Assembly: GCA_938083135.1 (NCBI GenBank) | Contig: CALLKY010000053.1 | Span: 1-44,651, forward strand | DNA from: an uncultured Alphaproteobacteria bacterium | GTDB lineage: Bacteria > Pseudomonadota > Alphaproteobacteria > Bin95 | Length of the DNA stretch: 44,651 bases | Reading direction: 5' to 3' | Position numbers and translations under genes: made by a program | The notes under the pieces: generated by a model | Seen by the model: the letters and a program-made list of their open reading frames with translations, nothing else | Told to the model about the DNA's origin: nothing | Database searches by the model: none | Shown here: positions 1 to 7,958 of the stretch, one piece after another | Numbering within the stretch: the stretch's first letter is position 1 | How the letters are laid out: each line of letters begins with the position of its first letter

Positions 1-105
1 TGGCGACAGCACTATAACCGCAAGCGCCCACACAGCGCGTTGGGCTGGCGGCCGCCAGCCCCTGAGGCTGTCCTGCCCCTAGAGCAGAGACCGGCTATCC
101 ACTAA
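1..105 (+). CDS. IS3-family transposase, C-terminal fragment
   Basis: Reading from base 1 in frame 1 gives 34 residues and then TAA at 103-105. The fragment contains YNRKRPHSALGWRPPAPEA, the hallmark end of the rve (DDE) integrase core in IS3-type OrfB transposases. The DDE residues and the start lie before the window, so intactness cannot be judged. The protein would catalyse cut and strand transfer of its own element. Confidence 0.8.
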   Translation, partial: WRQHYNRKRPHSALGWRPPAPEAVLPLEQRPAIH

Positions 106-139
106 CATTACACCCGGACCACTTAGTGGGGGCTGACCA
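1..139 (+). mobile_element. Right end of an IS3-family insertion sequence (partial)
   Basis: The first 105 bases encode the C-terminal tail of an integrase-core transposase. It is followed by about 30 non-coding bases ending in TGACCA at 134-139, which read from the other strand start TGGTCAGCCCCC, as expected for an IS3-type terminal inverted repeat. The left end lies outside the window, so the element may be complete or only a remnant. It stops about 110 bases before the terminator of the tRNA-Asn gene. The exact boundary is inferred from the TG...CA rule. Confidence 0.7.
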
Positions 140-250
140 CCTTCTTCGAAATATTAACCCTCAAGATGGATCACTTCAGTGGAGCTGCTCAATGGGGATC
201 AGGTCAGTCTTCCCTTCCATGCGTCCAAATAGAATCAACCTGTTAAAAAC

Positions 251-286
251 CAAAAAGCCCGACGCTCTTTTGAGAGTCGGGCTTTG
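251..286 (-). terminator. Rho-independent terminator of the tRNA-Asn unit
   Basis: On the minus strand an AAAGCCCGAC / GTCGGGCTTT stem with a short loop is followed by a T-rich run (TTTTTGGTTTTT). It lies just downstream of the tRNA-Asn 3' end. Confidence 0.8.
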
Positions 287-291
287 GAAAC

Positions 292-366
292 TGGCTCCGC
301 GGGTAGGATTCGAACCTACGACCGATCGGTTAACAGCCGATTGCTCTACCACTGAGCTACCGCGGA
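292..366 (-). tRNA. tRNA-Asn (GTT)
   Basis: The minus strand reads as a 75-nt cloverleaf. The acceptor arm TCCGCGG pairs with CCGCGGA, the D arm contains AGCTCAGTGGTAGAGC, the anticodon loop is CTGTTAA with anticodon GTT, the T loop is GTTCGAATC, and CCA is encoded. It lies 119 bases downstream of tRNA-Cys on the same strand and is closed by the terminator at 251-286. Confidence 0.95.
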
Positions 367-485
367 TCAAGGAGGGCTTAATACCAAACCCGCCTGAAGA
401 ATGCGACCCCGAAAATCACGTATTTTCAAAGTCACGCAAACTCTATGCGAAAGCGCGTAAACACTCTCATAACGAAACATGCTTT

Positions 486-559
486 TGGAGGCACGGAGCG
501 GAATCGAACCGCTGTACGCGGCTTTGCAGGCCGCTACATAACCACTCTGCCACCGCGCC
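486..559 (-). tRNA. tRNA-Cys (GCA)
   Basis: The minus strand gives a 74-nt cloverleaf. Acceptor GGCGCGG pairs with CCGTGCC including one G-U pair, the anticodon loop CTGCAAA carries anticodon GCA, the T loop is GTTCGATTC, and CCA is encoded. A well-spaced promoter lies directly upstream at 583-611. It is the first gene of a two-tRNA array with tRNA-Asn. Confidence 0.95.
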
Positions 560-582
560 CTTAAAGCACTAAGCTGGCAGGG

Positions 583-611
583 TTGATAGGCGCCCAAAGC
601 CGCTGCGTCAA
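583..611 (-). promoter_or_regulatory. Probable sigma-70 promoter of tRNA-Cys
   Basis: On the minus strand TTGACG (611-606), a 17-base spacer and TATCAA (588-583) precede tRNA-Cys by about 24 bases. Both boxes are close to the housekeeping consensus and the spacing is ideal. Confidence 0.65.
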
Positions 612-715
612 GACGCTACTTTATGTGGGGCAAACAGGAGGCTTTCAGATATTCGCATTCGGCGGTAGTGTCCGCCCAGCAAAGTAGCAATTCGAGCGGG
701 ATGGACTGGCGCGGA

Positions 716-1375
716 ATGGCCAATTTTCAGATTGCACGCACCAAGATGGTCGAGAACCAGCTTCGTGCCAACAAAGTCATGGACGTGAGCCTGGTGGACG
801 CTATGCGCGTCGTACCGAGGGAGAACTACGTCCCCGTAGCTAAGCGAGGCGTGGCCTACGCTGATGAGGACCTGCCAATTGGCGACGGTCGCTCACTGAT
901 GGAACCGATGCTGTTCAGCCGGTTAGTCCAGCTTGCAGACGTTGGCCCGGATGACTTCGTGCTCGATGTTGGTGCGGGCATGGGCTATGGGGCGGCTGTC
1001 CTGGCGCGCATCTCCAGCGCCGTCATCGCACTTGAATGTGATGAAGGCTTGGCGGAAGCGGCGCAAACTGCACTCTCCAAGGATGGCGCTGCGGATACCG
1101 CAGTCGTTCATACAGGCCCATTGACCGAAGGTTGGGCCAATGAAGGCCCATATGACGTGATAATTTGCGAAGGTGCCGTCGCGGACGATCCAGCAACGCT
1201 GCTTGGGCAATTGGCCGAAGGCGGGCGGCTTGCTGTCATGCAAAGGGATGCAAGCGGCATTCAGCGGGGAACACTGTTCATTAACCGTAATGGCGCAATC
1301 TCCAAGCGGACCGCGTTTGACGGCGCAACACCAATGCTGCCGGGCTTTGAGCCCGCGCCAGCGTTTACATTTTAG
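716..1375 (+). CDS. pcm: Protein-L-isoaspartate O-methyltransferase family protein
   Basis: This is a class I SAM-dependent methyltransferase of 219 aa. Family members methylate L-isoaspartyl residues in aged cytosolic proteins for repair. The SAM-binding motif LDVGAGMGYG is at residues 83-92, and the N-terminal helix MVENQLRANKVMD is typical of the alphaproteobacterial branch. The start was placed at 716 because the family begins at this Met; in-frame Met 701 and an upstream start at 623 are less likely. The region that in classical PCM enzymes reads like QTISQP is here RSLMEP, so the canonical substrate loop is degenerate and repair activity is not certain. The stop overlaps a possible GTG of the next gene, suggesting co-transcription with tolC. 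Confidence 0.85.
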   Translation: MANFQIARTKMVENQLRANKVMDVSLVDAMRVVPRENYVPVAKRGVAYADEDLPIGDGRSLMEPMLFSRLVQLADVGPDDFVLDVGAGMGYGAAVLARISSAVIALECDEGLAEAAQTALSKDGAADTAVVHTGPLTEGWANEGPYDVIICEGAVADDPATLLGQLAEGGRLAVMQRDASGIQRGTLFINRNGAISKRTAFDGATPMLPGFEPAPAFTF

Positions 1376-1395
1376 TGGGCCGGAGCCTGATCCAT

Positions 1396-2805
1396 ATGAA
1401 GACCCGAAACACTTCAAACCCCGCATTTTACCTAATGCGCCCCTTACGCTTCGTGCTCGCAGGCACAGTCGCAGCCGGATGCATGATCGGCATGGCAGGT
1501 TTGGCCAATGCTGAGACTCTGGCAAGCGCATGGTCGAAGGCGTACCAATCGAACCCAGCCATCGCCGCTGAGCGCGCCCGTGTGCGTAGCGTTGACGAAG
1601 GCGTGCCCCAGGCGCGGTCCGGGTGGCGGCCAACTGTGTCTGTCACAGGCAGTACCGGCATTCAGTATGTTGACCAGGAACTTGCGCAAGGTGGTAGCGG
1701 TGACGATACCATCTTCCCAACAACGATCACCGGCCAGGTTTCGCAACCCCTATATCGGGGCGGTCGCACAGGTGCAGATACATCCCGCGCCGAATCGGAA
1801 GTCCGCGCAGCCCGCGCTGGCCTAACGAATGTGGAGCAGCAAGTGCTGTTCTCCGTCGGGCAGGCCTATATGGATGTGCTTCGGGACAAAGCCGTTGTTG
1901 ACCTCAACACAAACAACATCAACGTGCTGGAACGCCAACTGCAAGCTACGCAGGACCGCTTCAGTGTTGGCGAAGTCACCCGAACGGATGTGGCGCAAGC
2001 CGAATCCCGCCTCGCCCGTTCAAAGGCGGACCTGAAGACGGCGGAGGGCAATCTCCAGACATCGCGCGCAGCCTATGCCCGCCAAGTTGGCGAGCCGCCC
2101 GACAATCTGGAACCGCCGACAACGCCCAACGGCGTTCCTGCCAGCCTTGAAGATGCTGTACAGCGGGCTGCGGTTAACAATCCAGCCGTTGTCCAAGCCC
2201 TTAACCTGCATCAGAGCGCGAAGCACACTGTTGATCTGGTTGAAGGGGAGCTGAACCCAACGGTCGCGCTTAACGGGCAACTCCAGCAGTCCTTCAATTC
2301 AAGCCGGAATGTGGACCAAACCACGGTCGCCCAGGCCACCGTTGATCTGACGGTGCCGCTGTACCAATCCGGGTCCGTCTATTCCCGTGTGCGCGCGGCC
2401 AAGCAGGCCGAATCGCAGCGCCTGCAATTGATTGAAGACAATCGCCGCCAAGCGGTTGAAGCCTCAACCCAGGGCTGGGAGCAATTGGTCGCGACCCGCG
2501 CGCGGATCGATTCGCTGGAAAGTGAAATTCGGGCGAATGAAATCGCGCTTGAAGGCGTGCAGCAGGAAGCCCTGGTCGGCACCCGAACCGTGCTCGACAT
2601 TTTGGACGCGGAACAGGAACTGCTTGATTCACGCGTTAATCTGGTTCGTGCCCGGCGCGATGAATATGTGGCGGTCTTTAATCTGCTCGCAGCGGTCGGT
2701 TCTATGACCGCTGAAGGGTTGGAGTTGGATGCACAGCGCTACGACCCATCGGTTTACTATCAATCCGTTCGGGACAAATGGTTCGGCACAAGCGTCCGCA
2801 AATGA
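1396..2805 (+). CDS. tolC: TolC family outer membrane efflux/secretion channel
   Basis: TolC proteins form a trimeric outer membrane beta-barrel with a periplasmic alpha tunnel. They are the exit duct for type I secretion and for RND or EmrAB-like efflux. The 469-aa product starts with a signal peptide, with predicted cleavage after AGLANA near residue 39. Two internally repeated outer-membrane-efflux halves rich in Ala/Gln coiled-coil heptads follow, with conserved AQATVDLTVPLYQSG in the second half and a GTRTVLDILDAEQEL motif near the end. ATG 1396 was chosen because GGAG lies 10 bases upstream; GTG 1375 and ATG 1435 are alternatives, and both of the longer forms keep the same signal core. 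It could serve the EmrAB pump encoded at 13.6-16.3 kb, which is an inference. Confidence 0.9.
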   Translation: MKTRNTSNPAFYLMRPLRFVLAGTVAAGCMIGMAGLANAETLASAWSKAYQSNPAIAAERARVRSVDEGVPQARSGWRPTVSVTGSTGIQYVDQELAQGGSGDDTIFPTTITGQVSQPLYRGGRTGADTSRAESEVRAARAGLTNVEQQVLFSVGQAYMDVLRDKAVVDLNTNNINVLERQLQATQDRFSVGEVTRTDVAQAESRLARSKADLKTAEGNLQTSRAAYARQVGEPPDNLEPPTTPNGVPASLEDAVQRAAVNNPAVVQALNLHQSAKHTVDLVEGELNPTVALNGQLQQSFNSSRNVDQTTVAQATVDLTVPLYQSGSVYSRVRAAKQAESQRLQLIEDNRRQAVEASTQGWEQLVATRARIDSLESEIRANEIALEGVQQEALVGTRTVLDILDAEQELLDSRVNLVRARRDEYVAVFNLLAAVGSMTAEGLELDAQRYDPSVYYQSVRDKWFGTSVRK

Positions 2806-2841
2806 TACCGACGGTGCGGGAAGCGCTGGGAGCGATAAAGC

Positions 2842-3603
2842 ATGAGCAAAGATAAAGCCGACGGACAGGAGTCCGAACAGTCGATGGAGGATATCCTCGC
2901 CTCCATCCGCAAAATCATCTCCGATGAAGATGAACCTGAAGATGGGTCATCTTCCAGCAGCTATGCCGATGATGAAGACATCAGTGATGCCGAAAGCGCT
3001 GGTGATGTCGATGATGCGGATGATGATGATGTGCTCGAACTGAGTGACCCGCTGCCCGATGACGAGCCAGAACCCGTGGCCGCAAGCAGCGCTAGCGCCG
3101 TCACCGATGAGCCTGATCAACATGACGATGAAGCGGATGCCGGTGATCTTCTGGTCGTAGAAGATATGGAAGAGACAGAGGAAGCAGTTTCAGAAGCTTC
3201 ATCCGTCGCAGCTGAGGCCGAAGCAGACGATGACGACGACGATGAATTCGGACTCGTCTTCGAAGACGCCCCGGATGAGCCCGAAGAAGATGATGCCGAA
3301 GAGGACGATGTGGAAGAGCCGGAGATAACCGTCGCCCCACAAACCTCGGCTGAAGCGCTTCAAAGCGGCCTGCTCTCCCCTGAAGCAGCGGCATTATCTG
3401 CAGGCGCACTTGCAGCACTTCGCAGTGGCGATAAAGTCACGGGGGCCATGGGTATCGGCGCTAGCGGTAACACTGTTGAAGCCCTGGTTGCAGACCTGCT
3501 GAAACCGATGCTGAAGCAATGGCTGGACATCCACCTGCCCAGCATGGTCGAAAACCTCGTGCGCGAGGAAATTCAACGTATTCAGCGCCAGGATAAAGAC
3601 TGA
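2842..3603 (+). CDS. DUF2497/PopZ-like polar organising protein
   Basis: The 253-aa protein has the PopZ-family plan. A conserved N-terminal helix SMEDILASIRKIISDE lies at residues 14-29, then a long, extremely acidic Asp/Glu/Ala/Pro-rich stretch (about 30-165), and a C-terminal helical block (about 205-250) with LVADLLKPMLKQWLD and LVREEIQRI. In Caulobacter, PopZ self-assembles into a polar condensate that anchors the centromere protein ParB and cell-cycle kinases. The N-terminal helix is the client-binding part and the C-terminal helices drive oligomerisation. The gene sits between tolC (36 bases) and valS (47 bases), its usual place in Rhodospirillales-type genomes. Family assignment is firm; a PopZ role in this organism is inferred. 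Confidence 0.85.
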   Translation: MSKDKADGQESEQSMEDILASIRKIISDEDEPEDGSSSSSYADDEDISDAESAGDVDDADDDDVLELSDPLPDDEPEPVAASSASAVTDEPDQHDDEADAGDLLVVEDMEETEEAVSEASSVAAEAEADDDDDDEFGLVFEDAPDEPEEDDAEEDDVEEPEITVAPQTSAEALQSGLLSPEAAALSAGALAALRSGDKVTGAMGIGASGNTVEALVADLLKPMLKQWLDIHLPSMVENLVREEIQRIQRQDKD

Positions 3604-3650
3604 GCGCAGCCTATGAGCGTGGGCTGAGACCCGCCAGGAAGCTAAGACCA

Positions 3651-6305
3651 ATGCCCTTAGAGAAGACCTACGACCCGGCAGCCGCCGAAGGGCCGCGCTA
3701 TGAGGCATGGGAGCGGGCGAACGCGTTCGCCGCAGACCCCGCCAGCGCTGCAGACCCATATGTGATCATGATGCCGCCGCCGAATGTCACTGGCAGCCTA
3801 CATATGGGCCATGCACTGACATTCACCCTGCAAGACGTGCTGATCCGCTATAATCGGATGACCGGTAAGGACGCACTTTGGCAGCCGGGCATGGACCATG
3901 CGGGCATTGCAACGCAGATGGTGGTCGAACGCCAACTGGCCGAAAAAGGCGTATCCCGCCGGGATCTCGGCCGTGAGAAATTCCTGGACCGCGTTTGGGA
4001 ATGGAAAGGCGAATCCGGCGGCGAAATTATGAAGCAGTTGACGCGCCTTGGTGCCTCTGCCGACTGGCCGCGTGAACGCTTCACCATGGACGAAGGCCTT
4101 AGCGACGCTGTCCGCAAAGTCTTCATCGAGTTGTACGACCAAGGCCTCATCTATAAAGACCAACGCCTCGTCAACTGGGACCCGAAGCTGGAAACGGCGA
4201 TTTCAGACCTTGAGGTGCTGCCGACAGAAACCAACGGCCATCTCTGGCATTTCCGATATCCGATTGAAGGCGAAGATGGCGCGCACATCACCGTCGCCAC
4301 AACCCGGCCCGAAACCATGCTGGGTGATACTGGCGTCGCGGTGCACCCCGATGATGAGCGCTACAAGCACCTTGTCGGCAAGCATTGCATCCTGCCACTC
4401 GTTGGCCGTCGCATCCCCATTGTTGCGGATGAATATGCGGACCCAGAAGCAGGCTCCGGTGCCGTCAAAATGACACCAGCCCATGACTTCAACGACTTTG
4501 AAGTCGGCCGTCGCCAAAACTTAGAGATGATCAACATTCTGGATCGCCAGGGCCGGATCAACGAAAACGCGCCCGAAAAATACCAGGGCATGGATCGATT
4601 TGAGGCCCGCAAGGTTGTTGTCGCCGATCTTGAAGCGGAAGGCTTGCTCGAGAAGATCGAAGACCATGCGCACACAGTTCCTTATGGCGACCGTGGCGGC
4701 GTGCCGATTGAGCCCTATCTGACCGTTCAGTGGTATGTGGACGCTGAAACCCTGGCCAAGCCCGCGATTGCAGCAGTGGAGGATGGGCGCACCAAGTTTG
4801 TGCCGGAGAATTGGTCAAAGACCTACTTCGAATGGATGCGCAATATTCAGCCCTGGTGTATCTCCCGCCAGCTTTGGTGGGGCCATCGTATTCCGGCGTG
4901 GTATGGGCCTGATGGCGAGATTTTCGTCGCAAATGATGAGGCGGGTGCCAAAGCGAAAGCCCGCGCCCATTATGGCGAAGATAAACCGTTGGAGCAGGAC
5001 CCAGACGTCCTAGACACCTGGTTTTCCTCTGCACTTTGGCCGTTCTCAACCATCGGCTGGCCTGAAGAAACGCCTGAGCTGGAGAAATATTATCCGGGCG
5101 ACGTGCTCGTAACCGGATTTGACATCATCTTCTTCTGGGTTGCCCGGATGATGATGATGGGCATGCATTTCATGGATGATGTGCCGTTCCGCACGGTCTA
5201 CATCCACGCGCTGGTCCGCGATGAAAAAGGCCAAAAAATGTCCAAGTCCAAAGGGAACGTGATCGATCCCCTGGAACTGACGGACAAATATGGCGCTGAT
5301 GCTGTACGCTTCACGCTTGCCGCCATGGCAGCCCAGGGCCGGGACATCAAGCTGGCTGAAAGCCGGGTCGAGGGCTACCGGAACTTCGCGACGAAGCTTT
5401 GGAACGCTGCCCGCTTCTGCGAAATCAATGAATGCGTCATTGATCCTGATTTTGACCCTACCGCCTGTAAAGTCACGCTGAACCGTTGGATTGTCGCTAA
5501 GACAGCCGCCACCCGCGATGATGTCACGCGCGCATTGGAGAGCTACCGGTTCAATGAAGCCGCGAACGCCCTGTACCAATTTGCTTGGGGCACGTTCTGC
5601 GATTGGCAGCTTGAGTTCGCAAAGCCAATCTTGTCCGGTGAAGACAGAGAAGCGGCGGCTGAAACCCGCGCAACGATCGCCTGGACACTCAACCGCTTAA
5701 TGCGGTTACTGCATCCGATCATGCCATTCCTGACGGAAGAGATTGCAGAGAAGTGCAATCTGAACGGCGCGGATTCGCTCATTTCCAGCGCTTGGCCAGC
5801 CGAAGAGCCGGAGTTAGCGGCACCCGACGCTGTCGCTGAAATCGATTGGGCGATCCGCTTTGTTAGCGCAATCCGCACCGTTCGTGCGGAGTGCAACATT
5901 CCACCTGGCGCACGCCTGCATGCGCATCTATCTGGCGCCAGCGACGACACCCTCGCCCGCCTCAATCGGAATAACGAGCCTGTCCGCCGCTTAGCACGCC
6001 TGGAAACCATCACGACAGATGGCGCAGCGCACACTAAGGGTGCCGTACAGGCTATCGTCGATGAAGCGACAATTGCGCTCCCCATTGGGGACGTGATTGA
6101 CCTGGATGCTGAGCAAGCCCGCCTCGCCAAGGAAATCGACAAGGTGGAGAAAGAAATTTCCGGCATTGACAAGCGCCTTGGCAATGAGAAATTCACGGCG
6201 CGGGCACCTGCGGAGGTCGTGCAGGAAAACCGGTACCGTCGCACAGCTTTCGTCTTACAGCAGGAAAAACTGCAGGGCGCGCTTGCACGCTTGAAGGCGC
6301 TTTAA
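3651..6305 (+). CDS. valS: Valyl-tRNA synthetase
   Basis: This class Ia synthetase charges tRNA-Val in the cytosol and edits misactivated threonine. The 884-aa length is normal for bacterial ValRS. The HIGH signature is HMGH at residues 51-54 within PPPNVTGSLHMGH, and the second ATP signature KMSKS is at 529-533. The CP1 editing domain contains the TTRPETMLGDT motif. The C-terminal coiled-coil arm (about 815-880, IDLDAEQARLAKEIDKVEKE) is present. The ATG at 3651 is well placed; the immediately preceding 47 bases show no leader or T-box structure. Confidence 0.97.
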   Translation: MPLEKTYDPAAAEGPRYEAWERANAFAADPASAADPYVIMMPPPNVTGSLHMGHALTFTLQDVLIRYNRMTGKDALWQPGMDHAGIATQMVVERQLAEKGVSRRDLGREKFLDRVWEWKGESGGEIMKQLTRLGASADWPRERFTMDEGLSDAVRKVFIELYDQGLIYKDQRLVNWDPKLETAISDLEVLPTETNGHLWHFRYPIEGEDGAHITVATTRPETMLGDTGVAVHPDDERYKHLVGKHCILPLVGRRIPIVADEYADPEAGSGAVKMTPAHDFNDFEVGRRQNLEMINILDRQGRINENAPEKYQGMDRFEARKVVVADLEAEGLLEKIEDHAHTVPYGDRGGVPIEPYLTVQWYVDAETLAKPAIAAVEDGRTKFVPENWSKTYFEWMRNIQPWCISRQLWWGHRIPAWYGPDGEIFVANDEAGAKAKARAHYGEDKPLEQDPDVLDTWFSSALWPFSTIGWPEETPELEKYYPGDVLVTGFDIIFFWVARMMMMGMHFMDDVPFRTVYIHALVRDEKGQKMSKSKGNVIDPLELTDKYGADAVRFTLAAMAAQGRDIKLAESRVEGYRNFATKLWNAARFCEINECVIDPDFDPTACKVTLNRWIVAKTAATRDDVTRALESYRFNEAANALYQFAWGTFCDWQLEFAKPILSGEDREAAAETRATIAWTLNRLMRLLHPIMPFLTEEIAEKCNLNGADSLISSAWPAEEPELAAPDAVAEIDWAIRFVSAIRTVRAECNIPPGARLHAHLSGASDDTLARLNRNNEPVRRLARLETITTDGAAHTKGAVQAIVDEATIALPIGDVIDLDAEQARLAKEIDKVEKEISGIDKRLGNEKFTARAPAEVVQENRYRRTAFVLQQEKLQGALARLKAL

Positions 6306-6361
6306 TCCGGCCTTTACCATGAACCCTGTCTGATGCCACCTCACGCCGAGGAGCATTGGCT

Positions 6362-7597
6362 ATGGAATTGGATGGCAGCGACCTACGTATCCGCGCGATG
6401 GTGGAAACCTATGAGCGTGCGGTGCAAGCCATGCGCGAAGGCCGGACCGCGGCAGCGATTGACGGGTTCCGCTCTCTCGTCCCCCAGGCGAAGCGCATCA
6501 GCAGCCTGGACGCGATGTGCGTCGCCAGCGCCGCTCTGCACCAAGTCTCCAAATTGACCGACGGTGCCATGAAAGCGGCTGACACAGCAGCGGCTGAAAC
6601 GATGCTGGCGAGCCTGGCGCCGGGATCAGAACCGACCTGGATGTTGCAATTCGCACTGGCGAGCCACGCGGCGCACGAAAATGATCCCGCCGCCGCCATA
6701 GCATTATTTGACCAAGCCAATGCCGCTAAGCGCGCCACCATGCATTATCAAGCCGATACGGTTGATCAGTTCTTTGATGCGCTGATCAGATGCTTTGATG
6801 TCGGCATGATTGACCGGCTCTCGCGCACGGGCGACCGGGACGCCAAGCCCGTCTTCATCGTCGGCATGCCCCGCTCTGGCACGACATTGGTCGAACAGAT
6901 CATCGCGAGTATTCCGGGTGTACATGGCGCTGGCGAGTTATCTGCCGTCGCGAACCTCGCGCGGGATGTTTACAAGCATGAAGGTGCCTGGCCCGGCGGT
7001 GCCCAGGCGCTAACGCCAGAACGGGCAACAGCTCTCAGTGCGCAGTATATGGCGACGGTCGCAAAGCGCGCGCCAGACGCGGACCGCATAGCCGACAAGA
7101 TGCCGATGAACTTCCAGAACCTTGGTCTGATCATGGCCCTATTTCCAAACGCAAAAATCCTGCACATTGAACGGGATGCTACGGACACCTGCTTCAGCTG
7201 TTATCGCCAGCTCTTCACCGGTGATGTTTCTTTCTCCTATCATCAGCAGGAGCTTGGCCGTTATCACACCAATTATGTCCGCCTCATGCAGCATTGGCGG
7301 ATGGCAGCGCCCGGGCGTATTCACGATGTGAGCTATCGCGGCCTGATCGAGAATTTTGAGGACGAGGCCCGCGCCATGGTCGATGCCATCGAAATGCCTT
7401 GGTCCGATGCGGCGCGCGCTTTCCACAAAACGGAGCGGGAAAACGCGACCGCCAGCGCCCATCAAATGCGTCAGCCGTTGTTCCAAACAGGACTGAACAC
7501 GGCTGAGGCTTACAAGCCCTATCTGGCACCGCTGCTGGACGCCCTTACAGGAAGTCCCGCAGCATCGCCACAAGCGGCTTATCAGCCGGCGGCATAG
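6362..7597 (+). CDS. Sulfotransferase family protein
   Basis: The 411-aa product has a helical N-terminal region of TPR-like Ala-rich repeats (about 1-160). A PAPS-dependent sulfotransferase domain follows, with the 5'-phosphosulfate loop FIVGMPRSGTTLVEQ at about 166-180 and a 3'-phosphate-binding segment around IADKMPMNF. The C-terminal ASAHQMRQPLF...YKPYLAPL block is typical of bacterial Sulfotransfer_3 proteins with N-terminal repeats. Such enzymes transfer sulfate from PAPS to hydroxyl groups of carbohydrates or other acceptors; the acceptor here is unknown. ATG 6362 was chosen because GAGGAG ends eight bases upstream; an in-frame TTG at 6356 is too close to it. The last 53 bases run antisense through the 3' end of mutT. 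Confidence 0.82.
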   Translation: MELDGSDLRIRAMVETYERAVQAMREGRTAAAIDGFRSLVPQAKRISSLDAMCVASAALHQVSKLTDGAMKAADTAAAETMLASLAPGSEPTWMLQFALASHAAHENDPAAAIALFDQANAAKRATMHYQADTVDQFFDALIRCFDVGMIDRLSRTGDRDAKPVFIVGMPRSGTTLVEQIIASIPGVHGAGELSAVANLARDVYKHEGAWPGGAQALTPERATALSAQYMATVAKRAPDADRIADKMPMNFQNLGLIMALFPNAKILHIERDATDTCFSCYRQLFTGDVSFSYHQQELGRYHTNYVRLMQHWRMAAPGRIHDVSYRGLIENFEDEARAMVDAIEMPWSDAARAFHKTERENATASAHQMRQPLFQTGLNTAEAYKPYLAPLLDALTGSPAASPQAAYQPAA

Positions 7598-7958
7598 GAT
7601 ATTTCAGCATCTCTTGCGGCGTCGCCCAGGCAAGCCGCTGGCCTTCTAGCCCTGTAGGATTGCCTTCCCACACGCGACAAACATAAAGCGGCATCAGCAG
7701 GTGAAACGCCTCATAGGTGTGGCTGGCAAATGTGAATGGTGCCAGGCAAGACGCGACAGTGTCGATGCCTAACTCTTCCTGCAATTCCCGAATGAGCGCG
7801 GCTTCTGGCGTCTCCCCAAGGGCAACCTTGCCACCTGGAAATTCCCACATCCCAGCCAGATTCTTCCCCTCTGGCCGTTCTGCAAGCAAGACGCGGCCAT
7901 CGCGGTCCACCAATGCGACCGCGACGACCAGCAGGGTCGGTAAACCAGGCTCGCTCAA
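7545..7958 (-). CDS. mutT: 8-oxo-dGTP diphosphatase (MutT-type Nudix hydrolase)
   Basis: MutT hydrolyses oxidised dGTP (8-oxo-dGTP) to the monophosphate and so prevents A:T to C:G transversions. The 137-aa product carries a complete Nudix box at about 43-65, GGKVALGETPEAALIRELQ followed by EELGI, with the metal-binding glutamates present, and the ERPEGKNLAGMWEFPGG lead-in typical of MutT. I chose the TTG at 7958, which overlaps the argJ stop (TTGA) and gives the standard length. An ATG at 8012 would add 18 residues that lie entirely inside argJ and look unlike the family. It is the last gene of the ppi-argJ-mutT unit. Confidence 0.9.
   Translation of the reverse strand: MSEPGLPTLLVVAVALVDRDGRVLLAERPEGKNLAGMWEFPGGKVALGETPEAALIRELQEELGIDTVASCLAPFTFASHTYEAFHLLMPLYVCRVWEGNPTGLEGQRLAWATPQEMLKYPMPPADKPLVAMLRDFL

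Noticed and set aside
140-250. Gene or repeat between the IS end and the tRNA terminator
   Set aside because: I see no convincing coding frame, palindrome or direct repeat in these 111 bases.
923-1633. Long open frame on the minus strand across pcm and tolC
   Set aside because: It is antisense to two well-supported genes, has no recognisable domain and no ribosome-binding site; such frames are common in GC-rich DNA.
3604-3650. T-box or leader attenuator before valS
   Set aside because: The 47-base gap is too short and shows no specifier hairpin or antiterminator.
5543-6244. 233-codon open frame antisense to valS
   Set aside because: Low-complexity Arg/Ser-rich translation with no domain; it mirrors valS codon usage.
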